Below are positions 56,195 through 64,000 of a DNA stretch of 64,000 bases, in pieces. The stretch comes from Bacillota bacterium (GTDB lineage Bacteria > Bacillota > Limnochordia > Limnochordales > ZCTH02-B6): positions 1 to 64,000 of the forward strand of contig JACDOI010000009.1 of assembly GCA_017656145.1 (NCBI GenBank), in the 5' to 3' direction. The position numbers and the translations under genes were made by a program. Numbering within the stretch: the first letter of the stretch is position 1; every line of letters begins with the position of its first letter. The notes under the pieces were generated by a model that was not told the origin of the DNA, searched no databases, and worked only from the letters and a program-made list of their open reading frames with translations.

Positions 56195-57460
56195 TTGCCA
56201 GGCGTCGAAGACAAGCCCGGGCGCGGGACGCCCCGGCGGTCGGAGTTGGGAGGCCTTTCACGGTTGGCTTCGTTTCAGCCACGCACAAGGGCGGATCAGG
56301 AGGAGTGGGACGCAGCCCGGCTGTACCCGTACGGCACACCGGCAGCCCACAGCCGCGGGCGGCGGTGGCCCGAGTTGGCAGACGATCCGCGAACGGCGTT
56401 CCAGCGCGACCGGGATCGGATCTTGCATTCGGCTGCCTTCCGGCGGCTGCAGTACAAGACCCAGGTCTTCGTTTTCCACGAAGGGGATTTTTACCGAACC
56501 CGCCTGACCCACTCCCTGGAAGTGGCGCAGATCGGAGCGGCGCTGGCCCGCATGGTGGGCGCCAATCCCGACCTGGTGGAGGCGATTTCTCTGGCCCACG
56601 ATCTGGGCCATCCGCCTTTCGGCCACGGCGGCGAGGAAGAACTCAACCGCCTGATGGAACCGGCCGGCGGCTTTGACCACAACCTTCAGGCGCTCCGCAT
56701 CGTCGATGAGCTGGAACTCCGCTATCCGTCCCATCCGGGGCTCAACCTGACATGGGAGGTCCGGGAGGGCATTGCCCGCCATGAGACGTTTTTCGACCGT
56801 CCTCCGGTTCCCGACGAGTTTGCCGGCTTCCCCCAACCGGGGCTTGAGGCACAGCTCTCCAGTCTGGCCGACATGATCGCTTACTGTACCCACGATTTGG
56901 AAGATGCGCTGGCCATCGGTTTTGTGCGCGAGGAGGAACTGGAGCGTCAAGTCGAATTGTGGCAAGAGTTGCCGCCGGTGGACGACATTCACCCGTACCC
57001 GCCCTTGGCCCGTCAGGCGATGACCCGCAGCTTTCGGGTGCGCAGCCTCATCGACCGGCTGGTGCGGGCCGCGGCCCAGGAGACGCTCCGGCGGCTTTCG
57101 CAACTGGGAATTCGAGAACCCGACGACGTGCGGCGGCATCCGGATCCCGCGGCCGGGTTTCCGCCCGAGGTCGAGGCTGGGCTCGCCGCGCTCAAAGATT
57201 TCTTGACCGAACGGGTGTACAGCGACCCGCGCACGGTGCGCATGATGTACAAGGGGCGGATGATCCTAAACCGCCTCTTCGAAGCGTTCTACGGGCGCCC
57301 GGAGCTCCTGCCCCGCGTCGCCCAGGAGCGGCTTTGGGCGGGAGAAAGCCGGTTTCGGGTCGTGTGCGATTATATCAGTTCGATGACGGACCGGCATGCC
57401 ATGGACTTGTACGATACGCTGTTTCATCCGTACGAAAGATCGTTGCAGGGTCCGGCGTGA
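56195..57460 (+). CDS. dgt: deoxyguanosinetriphosphate triphosphohydrolase-like HD protein
   Basis: RTAFQRDRDRILHSAAFRRLQYKTQVFVFHEGDFYRTRLTHSLEVAQIG, ISLAHDLGHPPFGHGGEE; start uncertain. Confidence 0.93.
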   Translation: MPGVEDKPGRGTPRRSELGGLSRLASFQPRTRADQEEWDAARLYPYGTPAAHSRGRRWPELADDPRTAFQRDRDRILHSAAFRRLQYKTQVFVFHEGDFYRTRLTHSLEVAQIGAALARMVGANPDLVEAISLAHDLGHPPFGHGGEEELNRLMEPAGGFDHNLQALRIVDELELRYPSHPGLNLTWEVREGIARHETFFDRPPVPDEFAGFPQPGLEAQLSSLADMIAYCTHDLEDALAIGFVREEELERQVELWQELPPVDDIHPYPPLARQAMTRSFRVRSLIDRLVRAAAQETLRRLSQLGIREPDDVRRHPDPAAGFPPEVEAGLAALKDFLTERVYSDPRTVRMMYKGRMILNRLFEAFYGRPELLPRVAQERLWAGESRFRVVCDYISSMTDRHAMDLYDTLFHPYERSLQGPA

Positions 57461-57464
57461 GTAT

Positions 57465-57492
57465 GGGACAAGCCCGCAAGAAGTGATATAAT
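57465..57492 (+). promoter_or_regulatory. candidate extended -10 promoter GGGACA-16-TGATATAAT region
   Basis: TATAAT 57487-57492 preceded by TGA, directly after dgt. Confidence 0.5.
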
Positions 57493-57564
57493 GGGATGGA
57501 GTTTGCGGGCGGCCCAGCACGCCCCAACGGCAGCTACCGGTCGAGTCCGAACAGGAGGATACCG

Positions 57565-58563
57565 ATGCACAAAGTCCGAGTGGGCGTCATTGGGGTCGGC
57601 ACGATGGGCCGCCATCATGCCCGGGCGTACGCCCATTTTAAGTATCTGTGTGAATTCGTGGGCGTTCATGACGTGAATCCGGTCAACATGGCGACGGTGG
57701 CTGAGAAATATGAGGTCACGGCCTTTCCCCGGGTCGAAGACCTGTTGTCGGAGGTGGACGCGGTCACCATCGCCGCACCGACCGGCTACCACTACGAGCT
57801 GGCAGAGAAGGCCCTCACAGCCGGGGTCCACGTCCTGGTGGAAAAGCCGGTCTGCCGGACGGTAACCGAGGCCCGGCGGCTGGAGCGGCTCGCCCAGGAT
57901 CGGGGTTGCGTTGTGCAGGTGGGCCACATCGAGCGGTTCAACCCGGCCGTGCAGGAGCTGGCCAAGCTGTTGCAGCGATATCCGGTCGTGGCCGTCGACG
58001 TGAAGCGGATGGGGCCGTTCGACCCCCGGGTCCGGGATCTGGACGTCATCCAGGACATGATGGTGCACGACATCGATATCCTCCGCTACTTGTTGCAGGC
58101 CGAGATCGTCGACGTTCACGCGGAAGCCCGCAAGGTCAAGTCTTCCACCTTCGCCGATCATGCGGTCTGCACGGCCAGGCTTTCCAACGGCGTCATCGCC
58201 AGCCTCACCGCGAGCCGGGTCACCGAACAGCGGATCCGGGTCATGAACGTGACGTGCCAAGGCGCCTACATCGAGATGGACTATATCGACCGGCGCCTCA
58301 CCCTCTCCCGGGACAGCCGGCTGCACTACGGGAACAACGGCAAGCAGACATGTACTCTGGAAAACGTCGGGGAACGCATCTATGTGCCCGACGAGGAGCC
58401 GTTGCTTGCGCAAACGCAGCACTTCCTGGAATGCGTTTTGTACGGTCGCCAGCCGCTGATCGGGGTTCCCGACGGCAGGGCGGCCCTCGAAGTGGTTGAG
58501 CGGATTCAAGAACAAGTGTACGACGAACGGGCCGTGCCGTCGCTGGACGGCGTGGCCGTTTAG
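57565..58563 (+). CDS. Gfo/Idh/MocA family oxidoreductase
   Basis: VRVGVIGVGTMGRHHARAYAHF; HVLVEKPVCRTVTEARRL; VGHIERFNPAV. Confidence 0.94.
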   Translation: MHKVRVGVIGVGTMGRHHARAYAHFKYLCEFVGVHDVNPVNMATVAEKYEVTAFPRVEDLLSEVDAVTIAAPTGYHYELAEKALTAGVHVLVEKPVCRTVTEARRLERLAQDRGCVVQVGHIERFNPAVQELAKLLQRYPVVAVDVKRMGPFDPRVRDLDVIQDMMVHDIDILRYLLQAEIVDVHAEARKVKSSTFADHAVCTARLSNGVIASLTASRVTEQRIRVMNVTCQGAYIEMDYIDRRLTLSRDSRLHYGNNGKQTCTLENVGERIYVPDEEPLLAQTQHFLECVLYGRQPLIGVPDGRAALEVVERIQEQVYDERAVPSLDGVAV

Positions 58564-58575
58564 GGGGCGCGCCCA

Positions 58576-59694
58576 TTGATCCGGCTGGCCCAGCCTCACC
58601 TGGGGGAGGAAGAGATCGCCGCCGTACAGGAAGTGCTCCGCTCGGGCCGTGTGGCCGCAGGGCCGCAGGTCCGCCGGTTTGAAGAGGCGTTCGCGGCCTA
58701 TGTGGGCGTCCGGCACGCGATCGCCACCGCGAACGGAACCGCGGCGCTGCACGCGGCCCTCGCCGCCGCGGGCGTAGGCCCGGGGGATCGGGTCGTCACG
58801 ACCCCGTTCACGTTTGTGGCCACCGCCAACGCCATCCTGCATTGCGGCGCCATCCCGGTGTTTGCCGACATCGATCCGGTAACGTTTAACCTATCGCCCA
58901 CATCGCTGGCGGAAGTGCTGGGGCAGTTGGCCGCGGCGGGCACGCCGGCCCGGGCGGTGCTGGCAGTGCACCTGTTCGGCCTCGCATGCGACATGGCGGC
59001 CATCGCGGCCATCGCGGCCGAGCACGGCGCGGCGGTCATCGAGGACTGCGCCCAGGCCCACGGCGCCGCGTATTCCGGGCGCCGGGTGGGCACGTTTGGC
59101 GTATGCGGGACGTTCAGCTTCTACGCGACCAAGAACATGACCACCGGCGAGGGCGGCATGGTCGTCACCAACTCCGACGAGGTGGCCGAACGGGTCCGGC
59201 AGTTCATCAACCACGGCCGGGTCGACCGGTACGAACATGCGGTGCTCGGCTACAACTACCGGATGACGGACGTTTCGGCAGCCATCGGTCTTGTGCAGCT
59301 CCGCAAGCTGGAGACGCTGAACTTGCGGCGGCGGGCCAACGCGGTGCGGCTCAGCCGCCTGCTCGGCAAGACGCCGGATCTCGTGCTGCCCGCGGAGCCC
59401 GCGGGGTATCGCCACGTGTACCACCAGTACACCGTCCGCCATCCCCACCGGGACGAGCTGGCCGCGTGGCTGCGGGAGCGGGACGTGGAGACCGCCGTCA
59501 TCTATCCGATTCCTTTGCACCAGCAACCGCTTTACCGGGAGCTGGGGTACGGCCGCCAGTCGCTGCCCGCAGCGGAGGAAGCCGCCCGGCAAGTGCTGTC
59601 GTTGCCGGTCCATCCCGGTCTCTCCGACGACGACATCCAGGCGGTGGCCGAAGCCATCCGGTCGTTTGCCGCCCGGCGGGTGCGGGCCCGGTAG
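58576..59694 (+). CDS. DegT/DnrJ/EryC1/StrS family aminotransferase
   Basis: TTG start; AIATANGTAALHAALAAAGVGPGDRVVTTPFTFVATANAIL; VIEDCAQAHGAAYSG; GTFSFYATKNMTTGEGGMVVTN. Confidence 0.95.
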   Translation: MIRLAQPHLGEEEIAAVQEVLRSGRVAAGPQVRRFEEAFAAYVGVRHAIATANGTAALHAALAAAGVGPGDRVVTTPFTFVATANAILHCGAIPVFADIDPVTFNLSPTSLAEVLGQLAAAGTPARAVLAVHLFGLACDMAAIAAIAAEHGAAVIEDCAQAHGAAYSGRRVGTFGVCGTFSFYATKNMTTGEGGMVVTNSDEVAERVRQFINHGRVDRYEHAVLGYNYRMTDVSAAIGLVQLRKLETLNLRRRANAVRLSRLLGKTPDLVLPAEPAGYRHVYHQYTVRHPHRDELAAWLRERDVETAVIYPIPLHQQPLYRELGYGRQSLPAAEEAARQVLSLPVHPGLSDDDIQAVAEAIRSFAARRVRAR

Positions 59695-59794
59695 CGGGCC
59701 CGGTGGCCTGTCCTTCAAGCGCCTGCCCGTTGCCCGGACCGGGCAGGAAGGCGCGGGGCGCTGTGGAAAACGGGCGGCAAAGGGGGGCATAGCT

Positions 59795-60118
59795 TTGGCG
59801 GCTGTCGAGCGGGTGGACGTCGTGGATATCGATGAGTACACCGAGCCGGCATCGGAACCCGGCTATTACGCGATTTACCTGCGGCTATCCAGGGAGCCGT
59901 CGCCCCGGTGGCGGGAGCTGTTTGAGCGGGAGTGGCAAAGCATCCCTACCGGGTTCAAGCGGCGGGCCCAGGTGGTCGGGGACCGGGTGCGCATCGAAAT
60001 TCACGGGGACGATCTCGTGCGGGAACAGGTGAACTTCGCCGCGGCGCTGGTGGAGAGGACCAACGCGGCGGCCGCACATTCGCCCGCGTCCGGGCAGGAG
60101 AACGGGAACCGGGGGTGA
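59795..60118 (+). CDS. small hypothetical protein
   Basis: TTG start after AGGGGGG; AAVERVDVVDIDEYTEPASEPGYYAIYLRLSREPSPRWRELFEREW... Confidence 0.6.
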   Translation: MAAVERVDVVDIDEYTEPASEPGYYAIYLRLSREPSPRWRELFEREWQSIPTGFKRRAQVVGDRVRIEIHGDDLVREQVNFAAALVERTNAAAAHSPASGQENGNRG

Positions 60119-60175
60119 ATGTCAAGGGACGCCGGCCGTGCCCACAGGGGCGATTGGCGGAGGTGCGTCATCACG

Positions 60176-60880
60176 ATGACGACGGTCGGTGTCGGTCTTG
60201 TCCTGCCGCACCCGCTTCCCCGCTCGCCGTTGCTTTCGGCGTTGCGGCGGGATCCCCGGGTGCGGGTCGTCTTCGAAGTCCACGATTTGGCAGATTTGTC
60301 CGCGGCGGTTTCCGGACCGCGCCCGGCGGTCATCCTGGCCGACGCGGATGTGGCCGGCGGGGTCCGGCCGCTCATGCGGGCGCTCAAGGCGCGGTTTGCC
60401 GGGGTGCCGGTGGTGCTGTTCGACCGGACGGCCGATCCCGCCCGAGCCCAGCGGGCCCGGAACTTGGGCGCGGCCGCGGTGCTGACCTTCCGGAGCCGTC
60501 CCGAACGATTTGTTGCCCGGGTGCTGGACGTGGCGGAAACCGCTGGCGGTGCCCGCCCGTTGCCGCCGCGGCTTTTCGACCGGTTGACGCCCCGGGAATG
60601 GGACATCTTGTGCTTCTTGGCCCAACGGTACAGCGCCCGGGAGATCGCGGCCGAGCTGACATTGTCCTACGCCACCGTCAGAACTCATATCCGGAACATA
60701 TACGCAAAGTGCGGCGTCGGCTCCCGCGAGGCCGCGGCCCGGGTAGCGGAGCATCTTTTGCGGGAGCGGCCGGCAAGCGACAAGGAGGTATCACGGGATG
60801 AGCGGACCGGTGGACGTGATGGCCGAGCCGACTCCCAATCCCAACGCGTACAAGTTCACCCTGGATCGGGCGGTAACTGA
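60176..60880 (+). CDS. LuxR/NarL-type HTH protein with degenerate receiver-like N-terminus
   Basis: LTPREWDILCFLAQRYSAREIAAELTLSYATVRTHIRNIYAKCGVGSREAAARVAEHLL; receiver-like N-terminus lacking usual acidic pair and Lys. Confidence 0.8.
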   Translation: MTTVGVGLVLPHPLPRSPLLSALRRDPRVRVVFEVHDLADLSAAVSGPRPAVILADADVAGGVRPLMRALKARFAGVPVVLFDRTADPARAQRARNLGAAAVLTFRSRPERFVARVLDVAETAGGARPLPPRLFDRLTPREWDILCFLAQRYSAREIAAELTLSYATVRTHIRNIYAKCGVGSREAAARVAEHLLRERPASDKEVSRDERTGGRDGRADSQSQRVQVHPGSGGN

Positions 60881-61082
60881 GGGCGGCAGCCGCTCGTTTG
60901 TGAGCCCGGAGCAGGCGGCCGCCGATCCGCTGGCTTCCCGCCTGTTCACGGTGGACGGCGTGCGATCGCTGTTTTTCCTCAACAACTTCATCACCGTCAC
61001 CCGGGACCCGGCGCGCCCGTGGGAAGAGTTGGTGCCGGCAGTCGTCGAGGTCATCCGGGACCATTTTGACGTCAGCCCATGA
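60798..61082 (+). CDS. NifU/Nfu N-terminal-domain scaffold-like protein
   Basis: MAEPTPNPNAYKFTLDRAV...SPEQAAADPLASRLFTVDGVRSLFFLNNFITVTRDP. Confidence 0.88.
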   Translation: MSGPVDVMAEPTPNPNAYKFTLDRAVTEGGSRSFVSPEQAAADPLASRLFTVDGVRSLFFLNNFITVTRDPARPWEELVPAVVEVIRDHFDVSP

Positions 61083-61273
61083 GCCGGTACCGGATTCGAT
61101 ACCGCGATGGCGTCCAGGAACGGGTGCGGGGCTTCGACTCGAAGGCCGAGGCGTTCCGCTGGTTCAACGACGAGTGCCCAGCGGCTGAGGCGACGTTCGA
61201 GGAAACCAGGGCCGACGGCACCACGGGAAAGCCGAAAATCCTGCGGCGCCGCCGGCGGGAACGGGACAGTTGA
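61079..61273 (+). CDS. small basic hypothetical protein (64 aa)
   Basis: ATGA overlap with the Nfu gene; SRYRIRYRDGVQERVRGFDSKAEAFRWFNDECPAAEATFEETRADG. Confidence 0.55.
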   Translation: MSRYRIRYRDGVQERVRGFDSKAEAFRWFNDECPAAEATFEETRADGTTGKPKILRRRRRERDS

Positions 61274-61350
61274 CGCGCCCCGGCGTTGCCGGGGCGCGCG
61301 GTCATCAGGCGGGAGTCGCGGCGGGGGCCACTCCGGGCTGGCCCCGGGCG

Positions 61351-62370
61351 TTACGCGCCGGGCGCCGAGGAAGTTCCGGCGCGGCGCGGCACCGCTTGCC
61401 GCAGCGGGGCGTCGTCGGGCCAGTCCCGGATCCAGTCCCGGATCTGGCCGACGGTGACGTCAGGAGGCAGCTTGATCCCGTTGGTGGCCGAATTGTAGAA
61501 CGACAAAAGGCGCGGCAGGCTGTGCGGGAACACCGGTTCGACCAGCTTGCGCACGGCCCGGGCGTACTGGCGGATTTCCCACATGGCCAGCTCGCCGTGG
61601 GGGTTAGGGGCCGGCGTTTCTTCGGGGGCGCCGGGTTCCTTGCCGTCGTCCCGCTGGTGCAAAAACCAGGCGACGGCCTGGATGCTGGCGGTCCACCGCC
61701 AGACGGTGTACAGGCCGTACGCGTGCAGAAACAGCCGGGCCTGCTCCGCCGCGATGCCGTCGGCCAGCGCCTCCTCGAAATCTCGCAGCGACTGCTCTTG
61801 CCGTTCGACCCAGCGGGCGGCCCACTTGCGCTGGAGTTCTTCCGCCACCGGGCCGGACGAGCCCTGCTTGCCCTTGGCCGGTTTGGCCCGCCACCAGGAC
61901 GGGGTGTAGTACTCGGGCGGCAGTGTCACGTAGCGCCGGGACGCTTCGTTGCGGCTTTGCATCGGATCGGCCATCATGCCGTGGCCGCCGTCGTCGCCTT
62001 GGCCGGTCCAGAAAAACTCCTCGGGAATTTCCACTCCCAAAAATTGGGCGGTGTCCACCGTGTGGTGGGAGCCGATGCGGTACTTGAACCACTCCCGGGC
62101 CACCATGAGCGGCGCCTTGATTTCCAGCTTCACCAGGCCGCCGCGAAAGGGCGATGTGTGCTCGTTTTCGGCCAAAAAGTCCAAAAGCCGTATGTCCCGA
62201 TCCTTTAGCGTTTCGGAGCGCTTCATGTACGACGCCCGGGCGTCGTTGACCGGGGTCAGATCGGTTCCCATCACGTCCTCGAGGCGGACGTAGCCCCGGT
62301 CCAGCACTGGGATCTCGCGCGGTTCGGGCTGGGGCGCGGTGCGGGGTTCGTTGGTCTGTCGGCTAGACAA
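61351..62370 (-). CDS. thyX: FAD-dependent thymidylate synthase, divergent, with inserted segments
   Basis: LLDFLAENEHTSPFRGGLVKLEIKAPLMVAREWFKYRIGS...NEASRRYVTLPPEYYTPS; WEIRQYARAV. Confidence 0.87.
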   Translation of the reverse strand: MSSRQTNEPRTAPQPEPREIPVLDRGYVRLEDVMGTDLTPVNDARASYMKRSETLKDRDIRLLDFLAENEHTSPFRGGLVKLEIKAPLMVAREWFKYRIGSHHTVDTAQFLGVEIPEEFFWTGQGDDGGHGMMADPMQSRNEASRRYVTLPPEYYTPSWWRAKPAKGKQGSSGPVAEELQRKWAARWVERQEQSLRDFEEALADGIAAEQARLFLHAYGLYTVWRWTASIQAVAWFLHQRDDGKEPGAPEETPAPNPHGELAMWEIRQYARAVRKLVEPVFPHSLPRLLSFYNSATNGIKLPPDVTVGQIRDWIRDWPDDAPLRQAVPRRAGTSSAPGA

Positions 62371-62424
62371 CGGCTATTCCTCCTCCGCGGGACATGCCCG
62401 CTTTCATCCTAGTTCGCTAGCCGC

Positions 62425-62458
62425 AAAAAAAACCTTCCCCCAACTCCACGGGGGAAGG
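62425..62458 (-). terminator. rho-independent terminator downstream of aspA
   Basis: CCTTCCCCC (62433-62441) / GGGGGAAGG (62450-62458) stem followed on the minus strand by T8 (A8 at 62425-62432). Confidence 0.88.
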
Positions 62459-62492
62459 CGCCGGATCGTCTCAAAGCGGGGGCGCGGGCGGA

Positions 62493-63992
62493 TCAGGCCC
62501 CCCGCGACGCTGCTGCAGAGGTTCCGGCCGGTTCCGCTCCGGTTTGGGCGCCCTCGAGCGGGCTTTCCCCGCAGCGTGCGGGAACACCGGCGGCGACGGG
62601 AACACGCCGTGAGACCGCTGCCGGCCTTCCCGTGAGATTGGCCGGATCCAGGACAGCGTCCAGCACGTCATCGGGCACTAGGGCCTGCTCCTGGACGACT
62701 TCCCGCAAAGGCCGGCCGGAGTTCAAGGTCTCCTTGGCGATGCGGGCCGCGGCTTCGTAGCCGATGTACGGGTTCAAGGCGGTGACGGCGCTGATCGACC
62801 GCTCAAGGTTCTGGCGGATGCGGTCGCGGTCGGCCTCGATCCCTTCGATGCACCGCTCGGCGAACGCTCGCGCCGCCCGGGCCAGCATGCGAGCTGAACC
62901 GAAGAGGTTGTGCATGAGGACCGGCTGCATGACGTTCAGCTCCAGCTGGCCGTTTTGGGCAGCCAGGACCACCGCCAGGTCGTTGCCTTGAACCTGAAAT
63001 GCCACCTGGTTGATGAGCTCCGGGATGACGGGATTGACCTTCCCCGGCATGATCGACGATCCCGGCTGCACCGGCGGCAGGCGAAGTTCCGCCAGGCCCG
63101 CGCGGGGGCCGGAGGCCAAAAGGCGCAGGTCGCTGGCGATCTTGCTGAGGGACACCGCGGCGGATCTGAGCGCGGCGGAAACGTGCACGAGGACGTCAAC
63201 GTTTTGGGTCGCGTCCACCAAGTTCGCGGCCTGCCGGATGTTTCGCCCGCTCCACCAGCCAAGCAGCTCCACCACTCGCTCGCCGTATCCCGCCGGCGCG
63301 TTGAGGCCGGTGCCGACCGCGGTGCCGCCGATGTTGACGACGAGCAGTCCAAAGGACGCGTCCCGGATGCGGGAAGCCTCTCGCCCAACGAGCGCGGCGT
63401 ACGCCTCAAACTCCTGGTCCAGGCCGATGGGCACGCCGTCCTGGAGGTGCGTGCGCCCCACTTTGACCACGCCGGCAAACGCCTTTGCCCGCCTGGCCAG
63501 GGCGAGGGCCAGCCCGTCCAGCGCGGCCGTGGTGTCGTCCAAGATCCGGAGCAGGGCAAGGCGGAACGCGGTGGGCACGACGTCGTTGGTCGATTGGGAC
63601 ATGTTGACGTGGGTGTTGGGATGGACGGTGCTGTAGTCGCCTTTGGGCCGGCCCAGCAGTTCCAGCGCCCGGTTGGCGATGACCTCGTTGGCGTTCATAT
63701 TGATGGACGTTCCGGCACCGCCTTGGATCGGATCGACCGGAAACTGATCGTCCCACACGCCCTGGGCCACTTCGCCGGCCGCGGCTTCGATGGGATCCGC
63801 CAGCGTCGCCGGCAAGCATCCGGCCTCCCGGTTGGCGCGGGCGCACGCCCGCTTGACCAACCCCAGCGCGTGAATGAGCTCGGGATCGATCCGCAGCCCG
63901 GTCACCGGGAAGTTGCGCACCGCCCGGAGCGTTTGGATGCCGTAGTACACGTCGTCGGGGACTTCCAGGGTTCCCAGCGAATCTTGCTCCAC
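62493..63992 (-). CDS. aspA: aspartate ammonia-lyase (class II fumarase/aspartase family); 5' end may extend past window
   Basis: VEQDSLGTLEVPDDVYYGIQTLRAVRNFPVTG; GAGTSINMNANEVIANRALELLG; GSSIMPGKVNPVIPE. Confidence 0.93.
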   Translation of the reverse strand: MEQDSLGTLEVPDDVYYGIQTLRAVRNFPVTGLRIDPELIHALGLVKRACARANREAGCLPATLADPIEAAAGEVAQGVWDDQFPVDPIQGGAGTSINMNANEVIANRALELLGRPKGDYSTVHPNTHVNMSQSTNDVVPTAFRLALLRILDDTTAALDGLALALARRAKAFAGVVKVGRTHLQDGVPIGLDQEFEAYAALVGREASRIRDASFGLLVVNIGGTAVGTGLNAPAGYGERVVELLGWWSGRNIRQAANLVDATQNVDVLVHVSAALRSAAVSLSKIASDLRLLASGPRAGLAELRLPPVQPGSSIMPGKVNPVIPELINQVAFQVQGNDLAVVLAAQNGQLELNVMQPVLMHNLFGSARMLARAARAFAERCIEGIEADRDRIRQNLERSISAVTALNPYIGYEAAARIAKETLNSGRPLREVVQEQALVPDDVLDAVLDPANLTGRPAAVSRRVPVAAGVPARCGESPLEGAQTGAEPAGTSAAASRGA

Positions 63993-64000
63993 CCTCGCCA

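Noticed and set aside
1-64000. CRISPR arrays, integrases, transposases, phage or classical defence genes
   Set aside because: None recognised on either strand; the window reads as metabolic/core-type content.

Overview
This is a gene-dense, high-GC bacterial window. The style suggests a high-GC Firmicute (inference only, taxonomy not tested). I recognise about 53 protein-coding genes. I found no rRNA, tRNA, CRISPR array, transposase or phage genes. Main blocks: (1) an aldo/keto reductase (left edge) and a GabD-like aldehyde dehydrogenase carrying an apparent 16-residue in-frame deletion; (2) an RpiR - TAXI-TRAP - DUF1850 - TRAP permease - M29/NicX-like - CaiB/BaiF CoA-transferase cluster; (3) an XRE/IrrE-type regulator divergent from an orphan, degenerate KorA-like protein; (4) a PrcB-SIMPL fusion, a radical SAM protein, an esterase and an ABC exporter with an inverted repeat over its promoter; (5) two GntR/FCD paralogues around a truncated enoyl-CoA hydratase and a 26-nt poly-G run (possible assembly scar), then a GCDH-like dehydrogenase; (6) gabT and proVWX, then a structured, G-rich intergenic region; (7) a histidine kinase/response regulator pair, a LysM protein and a YeeE/TusA (TsuAB-like) sulfur module; (8) a single ORF joining an ECF-type S-component to an S9 peptidase; (9) a TetR + menFDHBAE menaquinone operon with a perfect 18-bp palindrome; (10) a Nudix-MBL fusion, MFS transporter, threonine synthase, pckA, dgt and sugar-type genes; (11) a ThyX whose signature motif is split by about 38 residues, and aspA (right edge). 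The strongest candidates for novelty are the ECF-S::S9 peptidase fusion, the split-motif ThyX, the orphan KorA-like protein and the TetR-controlled men operon. All homology calls come from reading motifs by eye; no database search was run.
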